Shown here piece by piece: positions 14,928 to 23,731 of a stretch of DNA of 38,972 nt. The notes under the pieces are model-generated. The model saw only the letters and a list, made by a program, of their open reading frames with translations. It was not told where the DNA came from and ran no database searches. A program made the position numbers and the translations under genes. The stretch is from Acidobacteriota bacterium (GTDB taxonomy: Bacteria; Acidobacteriota; Polarisedimenticolia; Gp22-AA2). Location of the stretch: contig QHXX01000030.1 in the NCBI GenBank assembly GCA_003223135.1, positions 1-38,972 of the forward strand, read 5' to 3'. Position 1 is the first letter of the stretch; every line of letters begins with the position of its first letter.

Positions 14928-16435
14928 CGCGCCAAGGATACCACTCGGGCCGTCGCCAGGACGCTGTCGGCGGCGAGCTCGCCGCTGCGCACGCAGTCGG
15001 GCAGGCCCACTCCCCTCAAACCGTTGCCCGCCAGGGCAAGCCCGGCATGGCGCGCCAGACGCTCCTCCACGGCCTGCACGCGCTCGAGGTGTCCGACCTC
15101 GTACTGCGCCATGGCGCGGGCGAACACGTAGCTCCGGACGAGAAGAGGGGCAGAAGCGATTCCCAGGATGTCGCGCAGCTCGTCGCGGACGATCCGCTCG
15201 AGACGCGCGGGGTCGGCGCCCTCGGAGGTCTTCCCATCGAGGAAGGCGCGCAGAAGGACCCTGTCCCCGGGAGCACGCCCCGGAAACTTGACGCTCGAAA
15301 ACGAGCAGGCGACCAGTCTGCGGTTCTCGCACCTGGGCACGACGAAGCCGAAGCCGTCGAGAGGGTGGGCGACGTCCGTCCGGCGGTAGACCAGGCTGAC
15401 CGTCGCGGCCGAGCCGTACGGAACCGCGGTCAGGAGATGCGCCAGTCGTTCGTCGAACGGCCGCACGAGCGGCGCCGCGGCGCACGCCGGCAGCGCCAGA
15501 ATGGCGGCGTCGGCCTCGAACGTCTCGCCCTGATAGGTGGACACTCTCCAGCGGGAGGCGCCGCGCACCGGACCGGCCGGGCCCGCAATCGCCTCGCGCC
15601 CGGTCGCGTCCGCCAGAGGCTCCAGGCGCGCCATCGTCGTCCCGAGCCGGAGCGATCCGGGTGGAAGGGACGCCGCCAGGCGATCGGTCAGGGTCTGCAG
15701 CCCGGAGCGGAGCGTCACGAAGAGCGGGTAACGCGCCCCGCTGACCCCGGTCGAGGCCGCCGCGGGAGAGCGTCGTCTGTCGCGCAGGAGACCGAGAATC
15801 ACGCTCCTGTGTTTCTGCTCCAGCTCCAGGAAGCGCGGCATGGTCGCGCGCAGGCTGAGTCTCTCGGGGTCGGCGTTGTAAATGCCGGCCAGGAGAGGCT
15901 GGGCGAGACGCTCGAGAGTCTCTTGCCCGAAGCGGCGCCTCACGAACGAGGCGAGGCTTTCGTCCGGCACCCGCGGTCCACGCGGCAGGACGAGATCGCA
16001 GGCGGCGCGCAGCTTGCCGCGCAGGCTCAGGATCGGCGTCATGGTGAACGGCAGCATGCGGCTCGGCGCGAGAAGCTGGTACCCCTCGGGGATTGGCAGC
16101 AGACGGCCGCGCATGTACACGAACGACCGGCGGTGACTCGTGGCCGTCCCGACAATCTCGTCCGCCAGACCGGCCCGGCGGCAGAGGTCGAGCCCCCAGG
16201 GCTTGTCGGAGACGAAACAGTCCGGTCCTCCTTCGATGACGCACCCGTCCACCCGGTCGGTGATGATGACTCCTCCCGGCCGCGACGCGGCCTCCAGCAC
16301 CGTGAGCCGAAGCGGCAGTCCGCGCTCGCGGGCCAGGGCGAGGAGTCGGTGGACGCAGGCGAGACCGGCCACTCCGGCGCCGGCGACGACGACCCGGAAA
16401 GGGCCGCCGACCGTCGAAGGCAGGGCACCGGTCAT
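14924..16435 (-). CDS. hemG: Protoporphyrinogen/coproporphyrinogen oxidase, HemY type
   Basis: A 503-residue FAD enzyme of the oxygen-dependent PPOX family (HemY/HemG naming varies). The dinucleotide motif VVVAGAGVAGLACVHRL is at about 15-31, the family stretch RPGGVIITDRVDGCVIEGGPDCF follows, and FAD-contact motifs AGNGLRGVGLPDCVRSGE close the protein. It oxidises a porphyrinogen to the porphyrin that ferrochelatase uses. Whether the substrate is proto- or coproporphyrinogen cannot be decided, since neither hemN/hemF nor hemQ is in the window. Its start overlaps the hemH stop (ATGA). Confidence 0.93.
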   Translation of the reverse strand: MTGALPSTVGGPFRVVVAGAGVAGLACVHRLLALARERGLPLRLTVLEAASRPGGVIITDRVDGCVIEGGPDCFVSDKPWGLDLCRRAGLADEIVGTATSHRRSFVYMRGRLLPIPEGYQLLAPSRMLPFTMTPILSLRGKLRAACDLVLPRGPRVPDESLASFVRRRFGQETLERLAQPLLAGIYNADPERLSLRATMPRFLELEQKHRSVILGLLRDRRRSPAAASTGVSGARYPLFVTLRSGLQTLTDRLAASLPPGSLRLGTTMARLEPLADATGREAIAGPAGPVRGASRWRVSTYQGETFEADAAILALPACAAAPLVRPFDERLAHLLTAVPYGSAATVSLVYRRTDVAHPLDGFGFVVPRCENRRLVACSFSSVKFPGRAPGDRVLLRAFLDGKTSEGADPARLERIVRDELRDILGIASAPLLVRSYVFARAMAQYEVGHLERVQAVEERLARHAGLALAGNGLRGVGLPDCVRSGELAADSVLATARVVSLAR

Positions 16436-17370
16436 GCCCGCGCCACGACCTCCCGCACGAGCGCGGCCAGCATGCGGGTGAAGGAAGGGTGATCGCCCGC
16501 GGTCCGTGCCCGGAAGAACCCGATCCCGAGATCGTCCGCCGTCCTGCGGGCCGCGATGTCGAGGTCATACAGCACCTCGACGTGATCGCTCACGAACCCG
16601 ATCGGCGACACGACGACGTCCAGGGCGCCGTCCTGTTTCAGCGATCGCAGGTGGTCACCGATGTCCGGCTCGAGCCAGCGATCCGCGGGATTGGCGCTCC
16701 GGCTCGTATAGGCGAGCGACCAGGCGCTCACGTTCATTCGCCCGGCCAGGAGGCCGGCCGTTCGCTTCAGGCTGGCGGCGTAGCCCGATTGCTCCGCCAT
16801 CACGCTCGGGATGCTGTGCGCCGTGAAGACCAGCCGGGCGCTCCCGCGTCTCGGCACGGGGACCGATTGGATCGCGGCGTCGGTCCGCTCGGCGAGCGCC
16901 TCGATGAACAGGGGATGATCGGACCAGTTCGCGACGTAATCGACCATGGGGGCCGCGTCACCTAGCCGCCTGCGCGCCTCGTCGACGCTCCGGAGGTACA
17001 CCTCCCAGGATGCGGGGGAGCGGTGCGCGGCCAGGACCACTCCGATGGCGCGGTGCCGTCGCTCGCGCGACATGGCGGCGAGGGTGTCGGCGACGTACGG
17101 CTCCCAGTTGCGCATGCCGACGTACACAGGGAAGCTCGGCCCTTCGCGGGACAAGAGCGTGCGCAGCGACTCCGCCTGGGCGAGAGCCAATCTATTGAAA
17201 GGGGACGCGCCCCCCACATCCTCGTAGTGGCGGACGACCTCATCGTAGCGTTCCTTCGGGATCGGCCTGCCGCGCAGGACGTTGTCGAGAAAGGGGAGGA
17301 CCTCCTCCGGTCGCGTCGGTCCGCCGAAGCCGATCAGGAGAACCGAATCGTGCGCGTTCCGGATGCCCAC
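16432..17370 (-). CDS. hemH: Ferrochelatase
   Basis: A 312-residue enzyme inserting Fe2+ into porphyrin. The metal-centre residues are His185 in VFTAHSIP and Glu265 in SDHVEVLYDLD; MRNWEPYVAD is also conserved. The N-terminal loop reads IGFGGPTRPEE and lacks the Tyr (YGTP) that coordinates iron in the Bacillus coproporphyrin type, a weak hint toward the protoporphyrin type. GTG at 17370 directly follows the TGA of the hemD-hemE gene. No C-terminal Fe-S cysteines are present. Confidence 0.95.
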   Translation of the reverse strand: MGIRNAHDSVLLIGFGGPTRPEEVLPFLDNVLRGRPIPKERYDEVVRHYEDVGGASPFNRLALAQAESLRTLLSREGPSFPVYVGMRNWEPYVADTLAAMSRERRHRAIGVVLAAHRSPASWEVYLRSVDEARRRLGDAAPMVDYVANWSDHPLFIEALAERTDAAIQSVPVPRRGSARLVFTAHSIPSVMAEQSGYAASLKRTAGLLAGRMNVSAWSLAYTSRSANPADRWLEPDIGDHLRSLKQDGALDVVVSPIGFVSDHVEVLYDLDIAARRTADDLGIGFFRARTAGDHPSFTRMLAALVREVVARA

Positions 17371-19428
17371 TCACGCGCCTCCCCAGGAATGCACCGCGTC
17401 CACCAGGGCCAGAACGTTGTCGAGCGGCGTGTGCGGCAAAATGCCGTGACCCAGGTTGAAGATGTGCCCCGGCCGGCCGCCCACGCGGCGGAGGAGGTCG
17501 AGGGTCCGCCGCCGCACCTCCTCGCGCGGGGCGAACAGCGCGGTCGGATCGAGGTTCCCCTGCACCGCAACCTCTCCCAGGGCGTCCCAGGCCCGCACCA
17601 GGTCCACCCGCCAGTCGAGACCCATCACGCTGCCGCCGGCCTCTCGCATCAGAGGCAGGAGCGTCGCCGTCCCGGTGCCAAAATGGACGACCGGCGTGCC
17701 GGGTGCTATCGCGTCGAGGACGCGCTTCGTGTGCGGCAGGACAAACGCGTGGTAGTCCGCCGGTCCGAGGCAGCCGACCCAGGTGTCGAACAGCTGCACC
17801 GCCTGGGCTCCGGCCGCAATCTGCGCGTTGAGGTAAGAGGCGGTGAGGCGCGACAGCTTCTCGAGGAGAGCGTGCCACGCTCCCGGGTCCTTCATGAAGA
17901 AGGACTTGGTCTTGACGTAGTGCGTCGAGCCGCCTCCTTCGATCATGTACGACGCCAGGGTGAACGGCGCGCCGGCGAAACCGAGCAGGGGGATGCCCGC
18001 CGCCAGCGCGCGGCGCGTCCTGCGAATGGCCTCGAAGACGTAGCCGACGCTCTCCGCGAGATCCGGCTCGCGCAGGCGATCGACGTCCTCCGGCGTGCGC
18101 AGCGGGGGATCGATCGACGGCCCTTCCCCCTTGGTGTATGCGAGGGTGAGACCGGTCCCCTGCACCGGAAGAAGGAGGTCGGCAAAGATGATCGCCGCGT
18201 CGACCTTGAGGCGCTCGACGGCGTAGATGGTGATCTGCGTCACCAGATCGGGGTCCCGGCATATTTCCAGGAACGAGCGGCTGGCGCGGATCTGGCGGTA
18301 CTCGCGCATGTAACGCCCGGCCTGGCGCATCAGCCAGACGGGCGTGACCGAGATCGTCTCGCGGCGGCAGGCGCGCATGAACGGACTGTCCTGGAGGGGA
18401 TCCCGGCCGCGCTCTGCCGGCGGCGCCGGTCGCGGGGAGATCTCGAGGGCGGCGACCGCCCGGGCCGGCGCCGTCGCGGCGCCACCCGAAGCGCGCTGCC
18501 CCCGGCCGGGATTCCGATCGGGCGGGGCGCCGTCCAGCGACGTCGGTCCATGGCCGCCGCCCGCTCCACCGCCGCGCCCGTCCCGCTTGGCCTCCAGGAT
18601 CTCGTGGCAGCGCAGGCTCGCTTCTTTCACCAGCGGTCCCATCTTCGGATGGGGCGGCTCCAGATCGACTGGCAGGCCGTGGTTGCGCAGGCTCTCGCTG
18701 GCGATCGGCCCGACCGAGGCCACGACACCCCGGGCCAGCGCCGCCCGCACCCGCTCGTCCAGGCCGCCGTCGCGGGCGACCTGCATGACGTTCTCCACCT
18801 GGTTCGCGTTGGTGAACAGGACGACCCGCACCTGGCCATCGGCGATCGATCGGAGCGCGGCCCGGACCGGCGCGAGGTCCTGCGGCAGGCCCCAGCGGTA
18901 CACCGGGACGCGGGTCACTAGCGCGCCGCGCTCCTTCAACCCCTGTAGGAGCTCGAGGTTGCTGATGCCGTACTCCTGCACGGCGACCCTGAGGCCGCGC
19001 ACAGGCGACCTCTCGTCGAGCGTGCGCAGGAGCTCCAGCCAGGTATTCGGCTCGGGGACGGTGATCCCGGGGGGAAGACCCAGGGATTTGAGGGCGGCGA
19101 CCGGCTTCGGCCCGCGGCAGACGCGAGTCACCCGCCCCAACGCCTCGACGATGAGGTCGCGCGGGTGGCGGGTCTCGAGCGTCTCGACCAGCGTCCTGAG
19201 GCCGACGCCGGTCAGAAGGACCAGGACGTCCCAATGTCCGGCGAGCAACTTCTCGCCGAAATCGAGCGCCTCCCGATTCGCTTCAAGGGGGATCTCGCGC
19301 ATGGACGGTGCGACCATCGCCCGGCCGCCGTGGGCCTCGATCAGCCGGGACATCTCCGTCGCCAACCGGCTCTCGAACGCCCCGACCAGAAGACCATCGA
19401 ATCCTCGCTCTGTCCGGTTGGCGCCCAT
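17371..19428 (-). CDS. hemDE: Uroporphyrinogen-III synthase / uroporphyrinogen decarboxylase fusion (HemD-HemE)
   Basis: A 685-residue polypeptide with two consecutive haem enzymes. Residues about 10-280 are a HemD domain: FESRLATEMSRLIEAHGG at the start, VLLTGVGLRTLVE, VYRWGLP and VVLFTNANQVENV, ending VASVGPIASESLRNHGLPVDLEPPHPKMG. A Gly/Pro/Ala/Arg-rich linker spans about 281-345. HemE follows (346-685) with RQAGRYMREYR at 369-379, the IFADLLLP strand, YMIEGGGS and HFGTGTATLLPLM. Together they cyclise hydroxymethylbilane and decarboxylate uroporphyrinogen III. ATG at 19428 has GCAGG upstream; the frame is open to 19521 but that would cross the promoter. Confidence 0.93.
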   Translation of the reverse strand: MGANRTERGFDGLLVGAFESRLATEMSRLIEAHGGRAMVAPSMREIPLEANREALDFGEKLLAGHWDVLVLLTGVGLRTLVETLETRHPRDLIVEALGRVTRVCRGPKPVAALKSLGLPPGITVPEPNTWLELLRTLDERSPVRGLRVAVQEYGISNLELLQGLKERGALVTRVPVYRWGLPQDLAPVRAALRSIADGQVRVVLFTNANQVENVMQVARDGGLDERVRAALARGVVASVGPIASESLRNHGLPVDLEPPHPKMGPLVKEASLRCHEILEAKRDGRGGGAGGGHGPTSLDGAPPDRNPGRGQRASGGAATAPARAVAALEISPRPAPPAERGRDPLQDSPFMRACRRETISVTPVWLMRQAGRYMREYRQIRASRSFLEICRDPDLVTQITIYAVERLKVDAAIIFADLLLPVQGTGLTLAYTKGEGPSIDPPLRTPEDVDRLREPDLAESVGYVFEAIRRTRRALAAGIPLLGFAGAPFTLASYMIEGGGSTHYVKTKSFFMKDPGAWHALLEKLSRLTASYLNAQIAAGAQAVQLFDTWVGCLGPADYHAFVLPHTKRVLDAIAPGTPVVHFGTGTATLLPLMREAGGSVMGLDWRVDLVRAWDALGEVAVQGNLDPTALFAPREEVRRRTLDLLRRVGGRPGHIFNLGHGILPHTPLDNVLALVDAVHSWGGA

Positions 19429-19497
19429 GATCCTGCTCTCCGGGAGGAGGCTCCATCCTACCAGATGCCCCTTGCGCGACTGTCCGGTGAGGCCCAC

Positions 19498-19527
19498 ATT
19501 ATAGTTGACTTGAAAGTACACATTTAA
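19498..19527 (-). promoter_or_regulatory. Haem operon promoter
   Basis: On the minus strand a perfect TATAAT (19503-19498) is preceded, after 18 bases, by TTAAAT (19527-19522). It would start transcription about 60 bases before the hemDE ATG. The 18-base dyad described next fills the spacer exactly. Confidence 0.55.
19504..19521. promoter_or_regulatory. Dyad resembling an IscR/Rrf2 operator
   Basis: GTTGACTT-GA-AAGTACAC is an inverted repeat matching at 6 of 8 positions per arm. Its left half with flank, ATAGTTGACT (19501-19510), fits the known IscR type-1 half site ATASYYGACT at all ten positions; the right half is weaker. It overlaps the suf -35 and sits within the spacer of the divergent haem promoter. 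The Rrf2 regulator is encoded 60 bases away. Confidence 0.55.
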
Positions 19528-19533
19528 TAGACT
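19505..19533 (+). promoter_or_regulatory. suf operon promoter
   Basis: TTGACT (19505-19510), 17 bases, TAGACT (19528-19533). Transcription would start near 19540 with a leader of about 40 bases. A GGGAG ribosome site (19566-19570) precedes the Rrf2 ATG at 19581. Confidence 0.55.
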
Positions 19534-19580
19534 GACCTCGTCTCACGGCAGCGGCGAATGGCCTCGGGAGCCTTACGAAA

Positions 19581-20105
19581 ATGAAAGTCTCCGCCCAGGA
19601 AGAATACGGACTCAGGTGCATCCTCCAGATCGCCCGGCACCAGAGGAGCGGGCGTAGCAACCCCCTGACACTGGCGGAGATCGCCCGGGAAGAGGGGCTG
19701 ACCGTCCCGCACGTCGCGAAGCTGATACGAACCCTCCGCAAGGCCGGACTGGTGAAGAGTGTTTTGGGCCGGACGGGCGGCTACAGCCTCAGCAGGACGG
19801 CCGAGAAGGTCAGTGTGGCCGAGGTTCTGGCGGCGCTCGGCGGCGGCCGGCTGTACGACACGAGCTATTGCGACCGGCACGCGGGGGACCTGAAAGTCTG
19901 CACCCACATGGGCGACTGCTCCATCCGCTCGCTCTGGGGCGTGCTCGAGGATCTCCTGGAGCGCGTGCTCCGGAGGACGATGCTGTCCGAGCTGATCAGC
20001 AGCGAGAAGACGATGCACGCAGTCCTGGACGAGCGGGCGCCGGTCGCGTGCAACAGCGGCGTTCCGGTCCATCGCTGCATCGATTGCGGTCAAGGGGGCC
20101 GGTGA
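19581..20105 (+). CDS. Rrf2 family Fe-S regulator of the suf operon
   Basis: A 174-residue Rrf2/IscR-like repressor. The winged helix occupies about 1-80 ([24 protein letters not shown] recognition region, then the wing [10 protein letters not shown]). Three cysteines, Cys97, Cys107 and Cys113, are placed like the cluster ligands of IscR/SufR/NsrR. The tail adds Cys157, Cys166 and Cys169 (CxxC near the end), which ordinary family members lack. As the first gene of the suf operon it very likely senses Fe-S status and represses its own operon. Its TGA overlaps the sufB ATG by one base. Confidence 0.94.
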   Translation: MKVSAQEEYGLRCILQIARHQRSGRSNPLTLAEIAREEGLTVPHVAKLIRTLRKAGLVKSVLGRTGGYSLSRTAEKVSVAEVLAALGGGRLYDTSYCDRHAGDLKVCTHMGDCSIRSLWGVLEDLLERVLRRTMLSELISSEKTMHAVLDERAPVACNSGVPVHRCIDCGQGGR

Positions 20106-21553
20106 TGGCTTCGAGCTCGACCAAGACGATTCAGGATCTGACGCAGCGGGACTACAAGTACGGCTTCGTCACGGACATCGAAGCGGAGACGGTGCCACGC
20201 GGCCTGAACGAGGACATCATCCGCGCGATCTCGGAGAAGAAGGGTGAGCCCGAGTTCATGCTGGAGTGGCGCCTCAAGGCCTATCGCAACTGGCTGACGA
20301 TGAAGGAGCCGACCTGGGCCAACGTCCACTACCCGCCGATCGACTACCAGAACATCATCTATTACTCGGCGCCGAAGGTGAAGAAACAGGTCGGAAGCCT
20401 GGACGAGGTCGACCCCGAGCTCCTGAAGACTTACGAGAAGCTCGGAATCCCCCTGGGCGAGCAGCAGCGGCTGGCCGGGGTGGCCGTGGACGCCGTGTTC
20501 GACAGCGTGTCGGTGGCCACCACGTTCAAGGAGAAGCTCAAGGAGCTGGGGATCATCTTCTGCTCCTTCTCCGAGGCCGTGCTGGAGCACCCCGACCTCG
20601 TGCGCCAGTACCTGGGCTCGGTCGTGCCGTACAACGACAATTTCTTCGCGGCGCTCAATTCGGCGGTGTTCAGCGACGGATCGTTCGCTTACATCCCGAA
20701 GGGCGTGCGCTGCCCGATGGAGCTCAGCACCTACTTCCGCATCAACGCCGCCGACACCGGCCAGTTCGAGCGCACGTTGATCGTGGCGGACGAGGGGGCC
20801 TACGTCTCCTACCTCGAGGGGTGCACGGCGCCGATGCGCGACACCAACCAGCTGCACGCGGCGGTCGTGGAGCTGGTGGCGCTCAAAAACGCGACCGTCA
20901 AGTACTCCACGGTGCAGAACTGGTACCCGGGTGACAAGCAGGGGAAAGGCGGCATCTTCAATTTCGTCACCAAGCGCGGCAAGTGCCTGGGAGAGAACTC
21001 CAAGATCACCTGGACACAGGTGGAGACCGGCTCGGCCATCACCTGGAAGTACCCGTCCTGCATCCTGCAGGGAGACAACTCGATCGGCGAGTTCTACTCG
21101 GTGGCGGTCGCCAACAACTACCAGCAGGCCGATACCGGCACGAAGATGATCCACATCGGCAGGAACACCCGCAGCACGATCATCTCGAAGGGGATCTCGG
21201 CGGGGCACGGCCAGAACACGTATCGCGGGATGGTGAAGATCCTGAAGGGGGCCCGGGGAGCGCGCAACTACTCGCAGTGCGATTCGCTCTTGATGAGCAG
21301 CACCTGCGGGGCCCATACCTTCCCGTACATCGAAGTCAAGAACAGCACGGCGCGGCTCGAGCACGAGGCCTCGACGTCCAAGATCGGCGAGGACCAGCTC
21401 TTCTACTGCCGGCAGCGCGGCATCAAGCCCGAGGACGCCGTCAACATGATCGTGAGCGGCTTCTGCAAGGAAGTGTTCCGCGAGCTGCCGATGGAGTTCG
21501 CGGTGGAGGCGCAGAAGCTGCTCGGCGTCAGCCTCGAAGGCAGCGTCGGCTGA
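20105..21553 (+). CDS. sufB: Fe-S scaffold subunit SufB
   Basis: A 482-residue SufB, part of the SufBCD complex on which Fe-S clusters are built. It begins [11 protein letters not shown] and contains [17 protein letters not shown], the beta-helix core with [22 protein letters not shown] and the late Cys segment [23 protein letters not shown], plus [16 protein letters not shown]. The start is the ATG overlapping the Rrf2 stop; homologue length (470-480) agrees. sufC follows 32 bases later. Confidence 0.97.
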   Translation: MASSSTKTIQDLTQRDYKYGFVTDIEAETVPRGLNEDIIRAISEKKGEPEFMLEWRLKAYRNWLTMKEPTWANVHYPPIDYQNIIYYSAPKVKKQVGSLDEVDPELLKTYEKLGIPLGEQQRLAGVAVDAVFDSVSVATTFKEKLKELGIIFCSFSEAVLEHPDLVRQYLGSVVPYNDNFFAALNSAVFSDGSFAYIPKGVRCPMELSTYFRINAADTGQFERTLIVADEGAYVSYLEGCTAPMRDTNQLHAAVVELVALKNATVKYSTVQNWYPGDKQGKGGIFNFVTKRGKCLGENSKITWTQVETGSAITWKYPSCILQGDNSIGEFYSVAVANNYQQADTGTKMIHIGRNTRSTIISKGISAGHGQNTYRGMVKILKGARGARNYSQCDSLLMSSTCGAHTFPYIEVKNSTARLEHEASTSKIGEDQLFYCRQRGIKPEDAVNMIVSGFCKEVFRELPMEFAVEAQKLLGVSLEGSVG

Positions 21554-21585
21554 ACCAGCGCAACGTTCGAACGGGGGATCCGCTC

Positions 21586-22365
21586 ATGCTTCAGATCCGG
21601 AATCTGCACGCCCGGGCGGGGGACAAGGAGATCCTCCGGGGGATCGATCTGGACCTGAAGGCGGGCGAGGTGCACGCCATCATGGGACCGAACGGCTCGG
21701 GCAAGAGCACGCTCGCCAACGTCCTGGCCGGCCGCGAGTCGGTGGAGGTCACGAAGGGCCAGGTCCTCTACCTGGGAAGGGACCTCCTCGCGATGCCGCC
21801 CGAGGAGCGCGCCTGGGAGGGATTGTTCCTGGCCTTCCAGTACCCGGTCGAGATCCCGGGCGTCAGCACGCTCTACCTGCTCAAGGCCGGCCTGAACGCC
21901 ATCCGCAAGCACCGCGGCCTGCCCGAGGTCGACGCGATCGAGTTCCTGGCGCTCATCAAGGAGAAAATGAAGCTGGTCGACATCGACCAGAGCTTCCTGA
22001 GCCGCGCCGTGAACGAGGGATTCTCGGGCGGCGAGAAGAAGCGCAACGAAGTGCTGCAGATGGCGGTCCTCGACCCGAAGCTGGCCATCCTGGACGAGAC
22101 CGACAGCGGCCTCGACATCGACGCCCTCAGGGTCGTGGCCAACGGCGTCAACGGCCTGCGCTCGAAGGAGCGCTCCATGCTGGTGATCACGCACTACCAG
22201 CGGCTCCTGAACTACGTCGTGCCCGACCGGGTGCACGTCCTTTACAACGGCCGGATCGTGCGTTCGGGGGACAAGGACCTGGCGCTGGCGCTCGAGAAGA
22301 AGGGATACGCCTGGATCGAGCAGGAGGCCCGCGGCATGGCCGCCGGCGCCCCGCCGAGTGCGTAG
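21586..22365 (+). CDS. sufC: SufC ATPase
   Basis: A 259-residue ABC-type ATPase that drives the SufBCD scaffold. Walker A GPNGSGKST is at 34-42, the Q-loop is near AFQYPVEIPG (83-92), the signature FSGGEKKRNE at 146-155, Walker B LAILDETDSG at 166-175 and the switch His in VITHYQRLL. These are SufC-specific forms. ATG at 21586 has GGGGGAT upstream. Confidence 0.97.
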   Translation: MLQIRNLHARAGDKEILRGIDLDLKAGEVHAIMGPNGSGKSTLANVLAGRESVEVTKGQVLYLGRDLLAMPPEERAWEGLFLAFQYPVEIPGVSTLYLLKAGLNAIRKHRGLPEVDAIEFLALIKEKMKLVDIDQSFLSRAVNEGFSGGEKKRNEVLQMAVLDPKLAILDETDSGLDIDALRVVANGVNGLRSKERSMLVITHYQRLLNYVVPDRVHVLYNGRIVRSGDKDLALALEKKGYAWIEQEARGMAAGAPPSA

Positions 22366-22378
22366 GGAAGGAGACCCC

Positions 22379-23731
22379 GTGTCCACGGCACGCGCCGGCA
22401 TCGAGAAGGACCCGTACCTCGCGGCCTTCGCCCGTCTTCGAAAGGAATCACCGGCCTGGAAGGGCTCCTGGACCCGCCCGCTGCGCGAGGCGGCCATCAC
22501 GCGCTTCGCCGAGATCGGATTCCCCACCCTGCAGGAGGAGGAGTGGCGCAAGACCAGCGTCGCCCCGATCCTGAGGGTCCCTTTCGCGGCGCAGCCGGCT
22601 TACAGCGCAAACGGCTTCACGGCCAAGGCGCTCGAGCGCTACACCTTCGAGCCGTGGGAGTGCACGCACCTGGTCTTCATCAACGGCCACTTCGCCCCCG
22701 GGCTGTCGCGTCTGCGACCGCTTCCCGAGGGGGTGATCGTCGAGCCCCTGGCCCAGGCGCTCGAAAAGCGCCGCGACGAGATCGAGCCGCACCTGGCGCG
22801 GCACGCCGACGACCGCCACCACGCCTTCGCGGCGCTGAACACGGCGTTCATGCAGGACGGCGTGTACGTGCGCATCGCCGACGGCGCTTCGATCGAGGAG
22901 CCATTGCATTTGTTATTCATCTCGACGTCGAGGGGAGAGCCGGTCGTGTCGTACCCGAGAAACCTGATCGTGGCCGGCAAGGGGAGCCGCCTGTCGATCG
23001 TCGAGAGCTACGTCGGGCCGCACCACGATCTCTACTTCACCGACGCGTTGACCGAGATCGTGGCGGGCGAGGACGCGGCGGTCGACCACTACAGGCTGCA
23101 GCGCGAGAGCGAGAAGGCGTTCCACGTGGCCGTGTTGCAGGCCGACCTCGGGCGCTACGCGCGCCTCGGATCCTGGAACATCTCGCTCGGGGGTGGGCTC
23201 GTGCGCACCGACGTGAACGCGCTCTTCGGGGCCGAGGGGGGCGAGGTGCGGCTGGACGGCCTCTACATCACCGGCGGGTCGCAGCACGTGGACAATCACA
23301 CGTTGATCGACCACGCCAGTCCGGGCTGCACCAGCCACGAGCTGTACAAGGGGGTCCTGGACGACCGGTCGCGCGGCGTGTTCGACGGGCGGATCATCGT
23401 CCGCAAGGACGCGCAGAAGACCGACGCGCACCAGACGAACAAGAACCTCTTGGTCTCGGAGGACGCGCTGGTCGACTCGACGCCGCGTCTGCAGATCCTG
23501 GCGGACGACGTGAAGTGCACGCACGGCGCGACCATCGGCCAGATCGACGAGGACGCGATGTTCTATCTCAGGACGCGCGCCATCAGCGAGGCGGCGGCGC
23601 GCAACCTCCTCATCCAGGCTTTTGTCAGCGAGGTCCTCCACGGCATGCGGATCGAGCCGATCCGCGCGGGGCTGGAGTGCCTCCTGTTCACGCGGCTGCG
23701 CAAGGGGCACGGGGCGGGGGTGGAGGCATGA
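22379..23731 (+). CDS. sufD: Fe-S scaffold subunit SufD
   Basis: A 450-residue SufD, partner of SufB. The N-terminal helical part has [19 protein letters not shown]; the beta-helix core includes [45 protein letters not shown], and [25 protein letters not shown]-like [11 protein letters not shown]. The conserved Cys of CTHGAT and the nearby His are present. GTG at 22379 follows AAGGAGA. The stop overlaps the sufS ATG (ATGA). Confidence 0.96.
   Translation: MSTARAGIEKDPYLAAFARLRKESPAWKGSWTRPLREAAITRFAEIGFPTLQEEEWRKTSVAPILRVPFAAQPAYSANGFTAKALERYTFEPWECTHLVFINGHFAPGLSRLRPLPEGVIVEPLAQALEKRRDEIEPHLARHADDRHHAFAALNTAFMQDGVYVRIADGASIEEPLHLLFISTSRGEPVVSYPRNLIVAGKGSRLSIVESYVGPHHDLYFTDALTEIVAGEDAAVDHYRLQRESEKAFHVAVLQADLGRYARLGSWNISLGGGLVRTDVNALFGAEGGEVRLDGLYITGGSQHVDNHTLIDHASPGCTSHELYKGVLDDRSRGVFDGRIIVRKDAQKTDAHQTNKNLLVSEDALVDSTPRLQILADDVKCTHGATIGQIDEDAMFYLRTRAISEAAARNLLIQAFVSEVLHGMRIEPIRAGLECLLFTRLRKGHGAGVEA

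Noticed and set aside
14037-16568. An 843-codon minus-strand open frame
   Set aside because: Only its last third (from the ATG at 14927) matches a family, DUF4198. The rest is an out-of-frame reading of hemG with Arg/Pro/Ser-rich chance composition.
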